Assembly (NCBI GenBank): GCA_937991555.1
Contig: CALKHU010000147.1
Location: forward strand, 1 to 37,019
Source of the DNA: an uncultured Caulobacter sp.
GTDB lineage: Bacteria > Pseudomonadota > Alphaproteobacteria > Caulobacterales > Caulobacteraceae
Reading direction: 5' to 3'
Length of the DNA: 37,019 bases
The notes beneath the pieces were generated by a model. That model was not told where the DNA came from. It saw only the letters and a list, made by a program, of their open reading frames with translations, and did not search any database. Position 1 is the stretch's first letter, and every line of letters begins with the position of its first letter. Below are positions 25,087-34,057 of this stretch, piece after piece. The position numbers and the translations under genes were made by a program.

Positions 25087-26007
25087 ATGACGGTCGCGCT
25101 CTACACACACCAGGCGATGTTCGATCACCGCCCCGGCGCCTCGCACGCCGAACGCCCGGAGCGCCTCGGGGCGGTCATCGATGCGCTGAACGACGACGCG
25201 ACGCTCGATCTAGAACCGCGCGAGGCGCCGCTGGCCGAGCACTGCGACCTGTTGCGCATCCATCCGGAGGCCTACCTCCAGGGCGTCTACGAGATCGGCC
25301 GGCGACCCGGCGTCGTCCGGCTCGATCCGGACACGATCATGGGGCCGGGCAGCCTGCAGGCCGCATTGCGGGCGGCCGGCGCGCCGGTGCAGGCGGTGCG
25401 CGACGTGGCCGCCGGCGGCGTCGACCGGGCGTTCTGCGCGGTGCGGCCGCCGGGCCACCACGCCGAACCGGGGACCGCCATGGGCTTCTGCCTGTTCGGC
25501 AATGTCGCCGTCGCGGCGCGGGCGGCGCAGGCCGCCGGTCTGTCGCGGGTGGCGGTCGTCGACTTCGACGTCCATCACGGCAACGGCACCCAGGCGGCGT
25601 TCGAGCACGACCCGACCCTGTTCCTGGCCTCGATCCACCAGCGGCCGCTCTATCCCGGCACCGGCGATCCGTCAGAAACCGGCGTCGGCAACATCGCAAA
25701 CGGCGTCGTCGGCCCCGGTTCGCCGCGGGAGAATTGGCGCAAGGTCTTCGACGGGCTGATGGACCGGGTCGACGCCTTCGCGCCCGACCTGATCCTGGTG
25801 TCCGCTGGGTTCGACGCCCACGCCCGCGATCCGCTCGCCAGCCAGCAACTGGAGGCGGAGGACTTCGCCTGGGCGACCCGCGCCATCGTCTCCGTCGCCA
25901 ACCGCCGGGCCAGGGGGCGGGTTGTCTCCTCCCTGGAGGGTGGCTACGACTTGGAGGCGCTCGGCCAGTCGGCCCGGGCGCATGTGCGGGCGTTGCAGGA
26001 GGGGTGA
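25087..26007 (+). CDS. HDAC-family deacetylase (histone deacetylase / acetylpolyamine amidohydrolase fold)
   Basis: A 306-residue zinc deacetylase. Catalytic features: RPPGHHAEPG with the His pair 124-125, DFDVHHGNGTQ with ligands Asp161 and His163, GFDAHARDPLA with ligand Asp243, and SLEGGYDLEAL with the transition-state Tyr. N-terminal HAERPERLGAV is also conserved. Bacterial members deacetylate polyamines, small amides or proteins. The divergently placed GNAT acetyltransferase hints at opposing activities but does not prove it. The ATG at 25087 is preceded by a weak AGGAT. Cytoplasmic, no signal peptide. Confidence 0.92.
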   Translation: MTVALYTHQAMFDHRPGASHAERPERLGAVIDALNDDATLDLEPREAPLAEHCDLLRIHPEAYLQGVYEIGRRPGVVRLDPDTIMGPGSLQAALRAAGAPVQAVRDVAAGGVDRAFCAVRPPGHHAEPGTAMGFCLFGNVAVAARAAQAAGLSRVAVVDFDVHHGNGTQAAFEHDPTLFLASIHQRPLYPGTGDPSETGVGNIANGVVGPGSPRENWRKVFDGLMDRVDAFAPDLILVSAGFDAHARDPLASQQLEAEDFAWATRAIVSVANRRARGRVVSSLEGGYDLEALGQSARAHVRALQEG

Positions 26008-26054
26008 CCGCGTTCACGGGTCGTCGCGACCCTGCGCCCGGTCATCGGGGAAAC

Positions 26055-26669
26055 ATGATGGAAGCCCGGAACGGCCCCGCAGCGCCCCCGCGCCCCGCGT
26101 TCGGCCGGATCACCCTTGTCCGCCACGGCGAACCTGACATCTGTCGCAAGGTGCGCCTGAACGCCGACGAGTATCGCGACTGGTGGGCCCACTACGAGAC
26201 GCGGGGCCTGCTGGCCGGCCAGACGCCGCCCCGTGATCTGGTCGAAACCGCGCGGGCGGCGGGCGTGGTCATCTCGTCGGTCCGTCCGCGGGCGATCGAG
26301 ACCGCCGCCGCCGTCTGCGACGGTCAGGCCTGCGCCCAGGACGCCCTGTTCATCGAAGCGCCTCTGCCGCCGCCGCGATGGCCGCGCTGGCTCAAGCTGT
26401 CGCCGAGGGTCTGGGGCTTCATCTCGCGCTTCTGGTGGTGGTTCTTCAATCACCACGAGGGGCAGGAAACCCGCGCCGAGGCGGAGCGGCGCGCCGACGC
26501 GGCCGCCGCCGCGCTCATCACCCGGGCGGAAGGCGGCGACGACGTGCTGGTCGTGGCCCACGGCTTCTTCAACGGCATGGTCGGCGAAGCCCTGAAGCGG
26601 CGGGGCTGGCGCTGCGCCATGGACCAGGGCTTCAAGTACTGGCGGGCGCGGCGGTTCGAGCGGTCTTAA
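26055..26669 (+). CDS. Histidine phosphatase superfamily (RHG) protein
   Basis: A 204-residue phosphatase/mutase. ITLVRHGEP holds the catalytic Arg-His-Gly (residues 23-25), SSVRPRAIETA the second Arg, and VVAHGFFNG the second His. The acidic donor is probably near EAPLPPPRW. An aromatic insert (FISRFWWWFFNHHEG) is unusual and may contact a hydrophobic surface or membrane. The frame is open further upstream, but the ATG at 26055 (MMEARNG) follows CGGGGAAAC and leaves 47 bases after the deacetylase gene. The substrate is unknown; it is probably not the glycolytic mutase, which is longer. Confidence 0.85.
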   Translation: MMEARNGPAAPPRPAFGRITLVRHGEPDICRKVRLNADEYRDWWAHYETRGLLAGQTPPRDLVETARAAGVVISSVRPRAIETAAAVCDGQACAQDALFIEAPLPPPRWPRWLKLSPRVWGFISRFWWWFFNHHEGQETRAEAERRADAAAAALITRAEGGDDVLVVAHGFFNGMVGEALKRRGWRCAMDQGFKYWRARRFERS

Positions 26670-26704
26670 CCGCGCCGCAGAATCCGCCGATTGCTCAGGT
26701 CGTG

Positions 26705-26723
26705 CGCCACGCCTAGGGTGGCG
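26705..26723 (+). terminator. Short hairpin before xseB
   Basis: CGCCAC and GTGGCG form a 6-bp stem around a 7-base loop, followed by a pyrimidine-rich TCCTTCTCCT. It could end the phosphatase transcript or sit in the xseB leader. Weak evidence. Confidence 0.3.
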
Positions 26724-26743
26724 TCCTTCTCCTGGAACACGAA

Positions 26744-26998
26744 ATGACTGACGCGCCCGCCACCGATCCGGCCATCGCCGCCATGACCTTCGAGGAAGCC
26801 CTCGGGGAACTCGAGAAGATTGTGCAACGGCTCGAGTCGGGATCGGCGCCGCTGGAGGAGTCGATCTCGATCTACGAGCGCGGCGCGGCGCTGAAGGCGC
26901 ATTGCGAGGCCCGCCTGGAACAGGCGCGGCTGCGCGTCGAGAAGGTGGTGCTCAGCCAGGGGGCGGCGACCGGCGTGGAGCCTGCCGACTTCTCGTGA
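26744..26998 (+). CDS. xseB: Exodeoxyribonuclease VII small subunit
   Basis: An 84-residue protein with the whole XseB signature: MTFEEALGELEKIVQRLESG, then LEESISIYERGAALKAHCE and the C-terminal coiled helix. It binds the large subunit XseA in several copies to form the single-strand-specific exonuclease used in repair. XseA is not in this window. It is the first gene of the xseB - CsaA-like - ispA - dxs run; its TGA overlaps the next GTG start (GTGA). Confidence 0.95.
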   Translation: MTDAPATDPAIAAMTFEEALGELEKIVQRLESGSAPLEESISIYERGAALKAHCEARLEQARLRVEKVVLSQGAATGVEPADFS

Positions 26999-27348
26999 CC
27001 GCGCCCGTCCGCGAGCTGATCACGGTCGAGGATTTCGAACGGGTCGACATCCGCCTCGGCACGATCGTCAGGGCCGAGCCCTTTCCCGAGGCGCGCAAGC
27101 CGGCGTTCAGGCTCACCATCGACTTCGGTCCCGCGATCGGGCTCAGGAAGTCCTCTGCGCAGGTCACCAGGCACTACACGATTGAGGAACTGCGAGGGCG
27201 AAGGGTCGCCGCCGTGGTGAACTTCCCGCCGCGCCAGATCGGCCCGTTCATGTCCGAAGTGCTGTGCCTTGGCTTTCCGGACGAGGACGGCGAAGTCGTC
27301 CTCGTCAGTGTCGATCGGGATGCGCCGGACGGGGGGAAGCTTTTCTGA
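26995..27348 (+). CDS. CsaA-like tRNA-binding domain protein
   Basis: A 117-residue stand-alone tRNA-binding (OB-fold) domain, the module also found at the end of MetRS and in Trbp111/CsaA. Visible features: FERVDIRLGTIVRAEPFPEARKP, FRLTIDFG, the KSSAQVT core and a C-terminal VAAVVNFPPRQIGPFMSEVL. CsaA has been linked to tRNA binding and a secretion-chaperone role in Bacillus. The start is GTG at 26995, in a four-base overlap with the xseB stop. Its TGA overlaps the ispA ATG by one base (TGATG). Its place between xseB and ispA is unusual. Confidence 0.88.
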   Translation: MTAPVRELITVEDFERVDIRLGTIVRAEPFPEARKPAFRLTIDFGPAIGLRKSSAQVTRHYTIEELRGRRVAAVVNFPPRQIGPFMSEVLCLGFPDEDGEVVLVSVDRDAPDGGKLF

Positions 27349-28226
27349 TGCCGCTCACGCGCTCCATCGCCGAGGCCGCCGACATCGTCACCGTGGCGCT
27401 TGACGCCCTGCTGCCGCGCGGCGACGGCCCGGAAAGCCGGCTGACGGAGGCCATGCGCTACGCCGCGCTCGGCCCGGGCAAGCGGCTGCGGCCGTTCTTC
27501 GCGCTCGAGACCGGCAAGATGTTCGACCTGCCGGAACGGCCGGTGCTGCGCGCCGCCTGCGCGCTGGAGTGCATCCACGCCTACAGCCTCGTCCACGACG
27601 ACCTTCCGGCGATGGACGACGACGACATGCGCCGCGGCCGCCCGACCGTGCACCGGCAGTACGACGAAGCCACCGCGATCCTGGCCGGGGACGCGCTGCA
27701 GACCGCTGCGTTCGAGATTCTCGCCCATCCGGACACCCACCCGGACGCCAACGTCCGGACCGAGTTGATCCGCAAGCTGGCCGTCGCCTCCGGCGCCCAG
27801 GGCATGTGCGGCGGCCAGATGATCGACCTGCTCGGCGTCCGCGACGACCTCGGCGCCGTCGCCCGCATGCAGCGGCTGAAGACCGGCGCACTGATCGCCT
27901 ACGCCTTCGAAATCCCGCTGGTCATGGCCCACGCCCAGGACGCCGAGCGGCATGCCTTGATGGCGTTCGCCCAGGATCTTGGCCTGGCCTACCAGATCGT
28001 CGACGACCTGCTGGATGCGGAGGGCAGCGCCGAGGAACTGGGCAAGGCGGCCGGCAAGGACGCGCACAAGGGCAAGGCGAACTACGTGACTCTTCTGGGG
28101 GTCGACGCAGCCCGCGAGAGGGTTGCCCTGCTCGCCGAGCAGACTAGGTCCCATCTGGATCCGTTCGGAAAACGCGCGGAAACCTTGCGCCTTTCCGTAG
28201 ATTTCGTACTGGACCGCCGCTCATAA
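27348..28226 (+). CDS. ispA: Farnesyl diphosphate synthase (polyprenyl synthetase)
   Basis: Condenses dimethylallyl or geranyl diphosphate with isopentenyl diphosphate to give farnesyl diphosphate, the precursor of undecaprenyl phosphate, quinones and hopanoids. The 292-residue protein has GPGKRLRPFF (substrate diphosphate binding), the first Asp-rich motif LVHDDLPAMDDDDMRRGRPT (Asp84, Asp85, Asp90), GGQMIDL, and the second Asp-rich motif YQIVDDLLD near 220 followed by GKAAGKDAHKGKANYVTLLG. The usual length is about 295. The ATG at 27348 overlaps the previous stop by one base, with GGGGGGAAG upstream. Confidence 0.95.
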   Translation: MPLTRSIAEAADIVTVALDALLPRGDGPESRLTEAMRYAALGPGKRLRPFFALETGKMFDLPERPVLRAACALECIHAYSLVHDDLPAMDDDDMRRGRPTVHRQYDEATAILAGDALQTAAFEILAHPDTHPDANVRTELIRKLAVASGAQGMCGGQMIDLLGVRDDLGAVARMQRLKTGALIAYAFEIPLVMAHAQDAERHALMAFAQDLGLAYQIVDDLLDAEGSAEELGKAAGKDAHKGKANYVTLLGVDAARERVALLAEQTRSHLDPFGKRAETLRLSVDFVLDRRS

Positions 28227-28267
28227 CCGCGCTGTTGTCGCGGGAATTCAGAGTCTACGGAAATTTC

Positions 28268-30181
28268 ATGCCCCATCCCACGCCGCTGCTCGACAAGGTC
28301 TCATCGCCCGCCGACACGCGCGGTCTCTCGATCGCCGAGCTGAGACAGCTGGCCGACGAGGTGCGCAGCGAGACGATCGAGGCTGTCTCGGTCACCGGCG
28401 GCCACCTCGGCGCGGGCCTGGGCGTGGTCGAGCTGACCGTGGCCCTGCACCATGTCTTCGAGACGCCGAAGGACATCCTGATCTGGGATGTCGGCCACCA
28501 GGCCTATCCGCACAAGATCCTGACCGGCCGCCGCGACCGCATGAAGACCCTCCGCCAGGGCGGCGGACTGTCGGGCTTCACCAAGCGCGCCGAGAGCGAG
28601 TACGACCCCTTCGGCGCGGCCCATGCCGCCACCTCGATCTCGGCCGCCCTGGGCTTCTGCGCCGCGCGCGACGCCAAGGGCGAGGACAACAAGGTGATCG
28701 CGGTCATCGGCGACGGGTCGATGAGCGCCGGCATGGCCTACGAGGCCATGAACAACGCCGCCGAGACCACCCGGCAGCTGCTCGTGGTCCTCAACGACAA
28801 CGACATGTCGATCGCCCCGCCCGTGGGCGGCATGAGCGCCTATCTGGCGCGCGTGGTGTCGGGCGGCGGTTACCAGTCGCTGCGCAACCTCGGCAAGCGG
28901 GTCGCCGGCGCCCTGCCCAAGCCCCTGCAGGAAGCGGCGCGGAAGGCTGAAGAGTACGCCCGCGGCATGGTCACCGGCGGCACCTTCTTCGAGGAGCTCG
29001 GCTTCCAGTACATCGGCCCGATCGACGGCCATGACATGGACGCCCTTGTCCCGGTGCTGCGCAACGCGCGCGAGATCGACCGTCCGGTGCTGGTCCATGT
29101 GGTGACGCAGAAGGGCAAGGGCTACGCCCCGGCCGAGAACGCGGCCGACAAGTACCACGGCGTGGTCCGCTTCAACGTCGTCACCGGCGAACAGGCCAAG
29201 GCCGCCGCCGGGCCGCCGAGCTACACCAAGGTCTTCGCCCAGGCGCTGGTGAAGGAGGCGCAGAAGGACGACCGGATCATGGCCGTGACCGCGGCCATGC
29301 CGTCCGGCACCGGCCTCGACATCTTCGAGAAGGCCTTCCCCGACCGAATGTTCGACGTCGGCATCGCCGAGCAGCACGCGGTGACCTTCGCCGCCGGCCT
29401 GGCCGCCGACGGCATGAAGCCGTTCGCGGCGATCTACTCGACCTTCCTGCAGCGCGGCTATGACCAGGTGGTCCACGACGTCGCCATCCAGCGCCTGCCC
29501 GTGCGCTTTGCGATGGACCGCGCCGGCCTCGTGGGCGCCGATGGGCCGACCCACGCCGGCAGCTTCGACATCGGCTTCATGGGCGCGCTGCCGGGCATGA
29601 TCCTGATGGCGGCCGCCGACGAGGTCGAACTCGCCCGCATGGTCGCCACCGCCGCCGCCATCGACGACCGGCCGAGCGCCTTCCGCTATCCGCGCGGCGA
29701 GGGGCTGGGCCTCGACATGCCGGCCGTCAACGAGCCGCTCGAGATCGGCAAGGGCCGCATCCTGCGCGAGGGGACCAGCGTCGCCATCCTGTCGTTCGGC
29801 ACGCGCCTGGCCGAGAGCCTGAAGGCCGCGGACCTGCTGGCCGCGCGCGGCTTCTCGACCACCGTCGCAGACGCCCGCTTCGCCAAGCCGCTGGACGTCG
29901 ACATGGTCCTGCGCCTGGCCCGCGAGCACGAGGCCATCGTGACGGTGGAGGAGGGCGCGATGGGCGGCTTCGGCGCCTTCGTGCTGCAGGCGCTGGCGGA
30001 ACACGGCGCCTTCGACCGGGGGCTGAAGATCCGCACCCTCGTCCTGCCCGACGTCTTCCAGGACCAGGACAAGCCGGACGTCATGTACGCCCAGGCGGGT
30101 CTCGACGCCGAGGGCATCATGGCGGGCGCCCTGTCGGCGCTGGGGCTCGACAACGTCAGCACCGCCGGGCGACGGGCCTAG
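28268..30181 (+). CDS. dxs: 1-deoxy-D-xylulose-5-phosphate synthase
   Basis: A thiamine-diphosphate enzyme that joins pyruvate and glyceraldehyde 3-phosphate, the first step of the MEP isoprenoid pathway. The 637-residue protein is complete: GHLGAGLGVVELT with the conserved His, WDVGHQAYPHKILTGRRD, the TPP/Mg motif GDGSMSAGMAYEAMNN from residue 148, the DRAGLVGADGPTHAG block, the C-terminal transketolase domain and GAFVLQALAEHG. I chose the ATG at 28268 over a TTG at 28235, because the conserved start is PLLDKV and GGAA lies before it. It is the last gene of the xseB-ispA operon, sharing the pathway with ispA. Confidence 0.97.
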   Translation: MPHPTPLLDKVSSPADTRGLSIAELRQLADEVRSETIEAVSVTGGHLGAGLGVVELTVALHHVFETPKDILIWDVGHQAYPHKILTGRRDRMKTLRQGGGLSGFTKRAESEYDPFGAAHAATSISAALGFCAARDAKGEDNKVIAVIGDGSMSAGMAYEAMNNAAETTRQLLVVLNDNDMSIAPPVGGMSAYLARVVSGGGYQSLRNLGKRVAGALPKPLQEAARKAEEYARGMVTGGTFFEELGFQYIGPIDGHDMDALVPVLRNAREIDRPVLVHVVTQKGKGYAPAENAADKYHGVVRFNVVTGEQAKAAAGPPSYTKVFAQALVKEAQKDDRIMAVTAAMPSGTGLDIFEKAFPDRMFDVGIAEQHAVTFAAGLAADGMKPFAAIYSTFLQRGYDQVVHDVAIQRLPVRFAMDRAGLVGADGPTHAGSFDIGFMGALPGMILMAAADEVELARMVATAAAIDDRPSAFRYPRGEGLGLDMPAVNEPLEIGKGRILREGTSVAILSFGTRLAESLKAADLLAARGFSTTVADARFAKPLDVDMVLRLAREHEAIVTVEEGAMGGFGAFVLQALAEHGAFDRGLKIRTLVLPDVFQDQDKPDVMYAQAGLDAEGIMAGALSALGLDNVSTAGRRA

Positions 30182-30218
30182 GCAACGCTCGGCGGAGTCG
30201 CGTCGGGGCCTGATCGGT

Positions 30219-30683
30219 TCAGGCGCGGCAGGCTTCGAAAAAGCGGGCCACCTGCCGGCGTTCGCCGCCTTTCGCATCGATCTCGACCTTCCGGCCCCGG
30301 TCGACGAGGGTCAGGTCGCCGGTGCGCTGGAAGCGGGCCAGCGGCCGGGAATCCAGCCGCGCGGACGTCTCGATCATGTGGCCGAGGCCGGGCGCGGCCA
30401 CCATGTCGCCGCCGAAGCGGGTCGGTTGGCCGCCGGAGGTCAGGATGAGTCCGCCCTGGGGCGAGCCGCCGAGCAGCGAGACGTTGGCCACGCCCGGCTG
30501 TTCGCAAAGCATCATCAGCACGACGTTGTCCGACATCGGCGCGCCGTAGGTCAGCTTGGGGCCCTCGCCCTCGTTGTGCTGATAGGTCCAGGCGAAGCCG
30601 TCGGTGAGCGTGGCCTGATGACTGACGCAGCTGCCGAGTGCGAGCGCTGCAAGGGCGCCTGAAATGGCGAGAAAACGGTGCAT
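30219..30683 (-). CDS. Putative lipoprotein downstream of flgH
   Basis: A 154-residue protein with a lipoprotein signal peptide, MHRFLAISGALAALALGSC, lipobox LGSC and acylated Cys19. The mature part has FAWTYQHNEGEGPKLTYGAP, a possible cysteine pair and a beta-rich look. I do not recognise a family. The ATG at 30683 has GGGAGG upstream; the frame is also open further upstream without a good start. It follows flgH by 57 bases on the same strand, so it may be a fifth gene of the flgF operon and be anchored in the outer membrane near the L ring. It converges on dxs. Confidence 0.75.
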   Translation of the reverse strand: MHRFLAISGALAALALGSCVSHQATLTDGFAWTYQHNEGEGPKLTYGAPMSDNVVLMMLCEQPGVANVSLLGGSPQGGLILTSGGQPTRFGGDMVAAPGLGHMIETSARLDSRPLARFQRTGDLTLVDRGRKVEIDAKGGERRQVARFFEACRA

Positions 30684-30740
30684 GGCGCGCCTCCCTTCGC
30701 GAGGGGAACGCGCCATGGGCCGTTAAGGTTCAGAACAGGA

Positions 30741-31472
30741 TCAGAACGGCGAGAAGGTTTCGACGAGACCCTGGCCGACCGGCGTCTTCTGCGCGCGACT
30801 GATGTCGCCGCGGCCGCCATAGGCGATGCGGGCTTCGGCGATCTGCGTGTGCCGGATGGTGTTGGCCGCGGAGATGTCTTCCGGCCTCACGATGCCTGAC
30901 ACGGTCAGACGGCGAAGCTCGCCGTTGGTCATGACCTCCTGCGTGCCCTGGATCACCATGTTGCCGTTGGGCAGCACGCCGGTGACGACGGCGGCGACGG
31001 TGAGGGTGATCTTCTCGGCGCGGGTGACGGCGCCGGCGCCGGCCTTGCTGCTCGAGGAGCCGGTCTCGATGGCGTTGGCCGGATCGAAGCCGCCCGGCAG
31101 AATTTTCCCCAGGGAGCTCTCAAGGCCGAAGAAGTGGGGCACGCCCATCTTCGCGCCCGACGTCCGCGAGGTGGTGGTGGAGTTGGTCGTGCGGGCGGAG
31201 TCGTCGATGTCGATCTGCACCGTCAGGATGTCGCCGACGGACTTGGCGCGCTGGTCGCCGAAGAAGGTGCGGGCGCCGGTGCGCCACAGCGAGTTCGCAT
31301 TGCTCGGCGGCGGCGAGGCCTGGGCCTGCATCGGCAGGATCACCTGCTCCTGCGGCACGAGGGCGGCGGGGTAGCCGATCGGCGTCAGCTCGGGCCCGCG
31401 CGCGACTTCCGCGACGGTGGAACAGGCGGCGAGGGGGGCGAAGGCGACCGCGGCGAGGATGGCGAAGCGCAT
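30741..31472 (-). CDS. flgH: Flagellar L-ring protein
   Basis: FlgH forms the outer-membrane L ring around the flagellar rod. The 243-residue lipoprotein has lipobox LAAC with Cys17, then NSLWRTGARTFFGDQRAKSVGDILTV, followed by the conserved IDIDDSARTTNSTTT and the C-terminal block GIVRPEDISAANTIRHTQIA. IEGxG-type and GDISRAQKTPVGQGLVE segments complete it. Length fits the family. It is third after flgG and flgA, 12 bases from flgA, as in other Caulobacterales. Confidence 0.97.
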   Translation of the reverse strand: MRFAILAAVAFAPLAACSTVAEVARGPELTPIGYPAALVPQEQVILPMQAQASPPPSNANSLWRTGARTFFGDQRAKSVGDILTVQIDIDDSARTTNSTTTSRTSGAKMGVPHFFGLESSLGKILPGGFDPANAIETGSSSSKAGAGAVTRAEKITLTVAAVVTGVLPNGNMVIQGTQEVMTNGELRRLTVSGIVRPEDISAANTIRHTQIAEARIAYGGRGDISRAQKTPVGQGLVETFSPF

Positions 31473-31484
31473 CTGGAAAATCCT

Positions 31485-32222
31485 TTAGCGGGCTGCGTAC
31501 TGGGCAGGTCCGGCGGCCTTCAGCCGCTGCGCCTCGGGCCCGGTGACGGCCCGCCCCGGCGCGATCGCAACCGCCTCGATGACTTTCTTCGAGGCGGGAT
31601 TCTGGGCGTTGAAGCTCTGTCCGACGGCCGCGGCGGCGAGCGCCTTGGCCTGGATGGTCAGGGTGATGCCGCCGCTGGACCAGGTGACCTCGACCGTATC
31701 GCCGGCCTTGATCACCTGCTGGGCGACGACGTCGCGCATGGACACCGTCGCCCCTTCGCGCAGCGGCCGCCGGGCGGCCATGCCGATGACGGCGTCGGCG
31801 TCCTGGGGCGCGTCCGAGGGCGCGCCGGCGGCCTTGGTCCAGATCATGTCGGTCGGCTGGATGATCTCCCCGGCGTTGACGCTGCGGGCCCAGGCGAGCA
31901 CCTCGACATTGCCGCGCGCGGCGACCGCCGACGGACCCGCGGCGCCGGCCCGGACGACGATCCGGCGCAGGCCCTGCGGATTGCCCCAGTCGAGCCCGGA
32001 GCGGCGGGCCATCAACTGTACCGAGGTGGCGTCCAGCACGATCGTCGGCCCGGTGCGGGTCGCCACCACAAGGTCGGACGCCGCGCCGGCGCCGTCGAAC
32101 AGGTCGCCCAGCGTCACCCGCCCGTCCGAGTCGGCGACGTCGGCGCGCAGGCTGACCGGTCCGGCGAGGGCCGGCGTTCCCGTCAGGGCGACACAGAGGG
32201 CGAGGAGGAGGGCGCGGCGCAT
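31485..32222 (-). CDS. flgA: Flagellar P-ring assembly chaperone
   Basis: FlgA is a periplasmic chaperone for the P-ring protein FlgI. The 245-residue protein has a signal peptide (MRRALLLALCVALTGTPALA), an N-terminal region longer than in enterics, and the C-terminal SAF-like domain: ARSVNAGEIIQPTDMIW, then AVIGMAARRPLREGATVSMRDV and VKAGDTVEV-type sequence (IKAGDTVEVTWSSGGITLTI). The start lies 3 bases after the flgG stop. The partner flgI is not in the window. Confidence 0.95.
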   Translation of the reverse strand: MRRALLLALCVALTGTPALAGPVSLRADVADSDGRVTLGDLFDGAGAASDLVVATRTGPTIVLDATSVQLMARRSGLDWGNPQGLRRIVVRAGAAGPSAVAARGNVEVLAWARSVNAGEIIQPTDMIWTKAAGAPSDAPQDADAVIGMAARRPLREGATVSMRDVVAQQVIKAGDTVEVTWSSGGITLTIQAKALAAAAVGQSFNAQNPASKKVIEAVAIAPGRAVTGPEAQRLKAAGPAQYAAR

Positions 32223-32225
32223 GCG

Positions 32226-33014
<789 letters not shown>

Positions 33015-33029
33015 CGGTCCTGTTCTCCT

Positions 33030-33764
33030 TTACGCGACCCGTCCGAGCCGCTCGACCGAGCGGCGGGACAGTTCCGAAGATCCCTCGATGGTCCTGGCCA
33101 TGCTCTCGTAAGCGCGGCTGACCTCGATCATGCGGGTGATCTGCTGGATCGAATTGACGTTGCTGGTCTCCAGCATGCCCTGGCGGACCTGGGCCGCCGT
33201 GGCGGGCACGGGCTGGAGGTTGGAGGTGTTGCGCATGAGGTTTTCGCCGGCCTTCGACAGGCTGGCGAGGTCCTCGAAGGTGACGACGCCGATCTTGCCG
33301 ATCTGCTCGCCGTTCTGGCTGACCACGCCGTCCGCCGAGATCGAGACGGGACCGTCCTCGGGATTGACGACGATCTCGCCGCTGTCGCCGAGCACCGGGT
33401 CGCCCGCCTGGGTGGTGAGACGCCCGTCCGGCGCCAGCGTGAAGCGGCCGTCCCGCGTGTAGCGCTCGCCGGCGTCGGTCTGGACCCGGAAGAACCCCTG
33501 GCCCTCGATGGCCAGGTCGAACGTTCCGCCCGTCTGGCGCAGCGCGCCCTGGCCGAAGTCGCGGACGACGCCGTCGTCGAGCACGAACTTCAGCGTCTTG
33601 GGCCCGTCGAGCATCCGCGCCCCGTCCGACTCGTCGACCCGGACCATCGGCATCTCGACCTTGAAGCCGGTCGTGTCGACGTTGGCGATGTTGTTGGCGA
33701 TGATGTCCATCTCGCGACGGAGGGTCACCTGACGCGACAGGGCGACGTACATCGTGTTGTCCAT
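33030..33764 (-). CDS. flgF: Flagellar proximal rod protein
   Basis: FlgF is a proximal rod subunit exported by the flagellar type III system. The 244-residue protein has MDNTMYVALSRQVTLRREMD, the signature NNIANVDTTGFKVEMP, GQGFFRVQT and the C-terminal LETSNVNSIQQITRMIEVSR helix. The frame extends to 33818, but the ATG at 33764 has GGGAGGA upstream and the conserved N-terminus. It is the first gene of the operon; a sigma-54 promoter lies about 50 bases upstream. Confidence 0.97.
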   Translation of the reverse strand: MDNTMYVALSRQVTLRREMDIIANNIANVDTTGFKVEMPMVRVDESDGARMLDGPKTLKFVLDDGVVRDFGQGALRQTGGTFDLAIEGQGFFRVQTDAGERYTRDGRFTLAPDGRLTTQAGDPVLGDSGEIVVNPEDGPVSISADGVVSQNGEQIGKIGVVTFEDLASLSKAGENLMRNTSNLQPVPATAAQVRQGMLETSNVNSIQQITRMIEVSRAYESMARTIEGSSELSRRSVERLGRVA

Positions 33765-33813
33765 GACCGATCCTCCCTCGTCTCGCCGACGCCGATTGCG
33801 CCGACCGGGGCGA

Positions 33814-33829
33814 TGCAAGCTTCGGGCCA
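33814..33829 (-). promoter_or_regulatory. Sigma-54 promoter of flgF
   Basis: On the minus strand the sequence is TGGCCCG-AAGC-TTGCA. It has the -24 GG and -12 GC exactly 10 bases apart and only one mismatch to TGGCACG-N4-TTGCA. It points at flgF, whose ATG is 50 bases away. Class III flagellar operons of Caulobacter are sigma-54 and FlbD dependent, which fits. The AT-rich stretch behind it (33832-33870) could hold a bending-protein site. Confidence 0.75.
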
Positions 33830-33982
33830 GTCGAAAAGGTCAATAAAAACAGTCATCAAGAAGGTTAACGGGCGCCGCCCGGTCAAAGCTGCCGGGCCGT
33901 CCGGGCCGGGCGGCCCGTCGTTGCGCGGCAAGGCGGATGCGGCATGCCCCGGCACGGCGGGCCGAACGTCGCACCCCGGCCG

Positions 33983-34012
33983 TTAACCACGTTTGGAACC
34001 GATCCTTAACCA
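33983..34012 (+). promoter_or_regulatory. Two CtrA-type half-sites upstream of fliL
   Basis: TTAACCA occurs twice in direct orientation, at 33983-33989 and 34006-34012, 23 bases apart (about two helical turns). A further TTAAC is at 33865-33869. CtrA binds TTAA-N7-TTAA; only the first halves are good here. In Caulobacter, fliL-fliM is a CtrA-controlled class II operon. GATTC, a CcrM methylation site, lies at 34039-34043. Confidence 0.45.
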
Positions 34013-34057
34013 ACGTGAACGATTGAAGAGGGACAGGGATTCCAAGGAGTCGCGCGC

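Noticed and set aside
30208..30224. GCCTGA / TCAGGC hairpin between dxs and the lipoprotein gene
   Set aside because: Short stem, overlaps the lipoprotein stop codon, no U-run.
28301..30277. Long minus-strand open frame over dxs
   Set aside because: Shadow of dxs; low-complexity His/Arg/Gly/Ala composition.
33855..33867. IHF site upstream of the sigma-54 promoter (ATCAA...TTA)
   Set aside because: Spacing is 5 instead of 4 bases and the first base mismatches; position is suggestive but the match is too weak to annotate.
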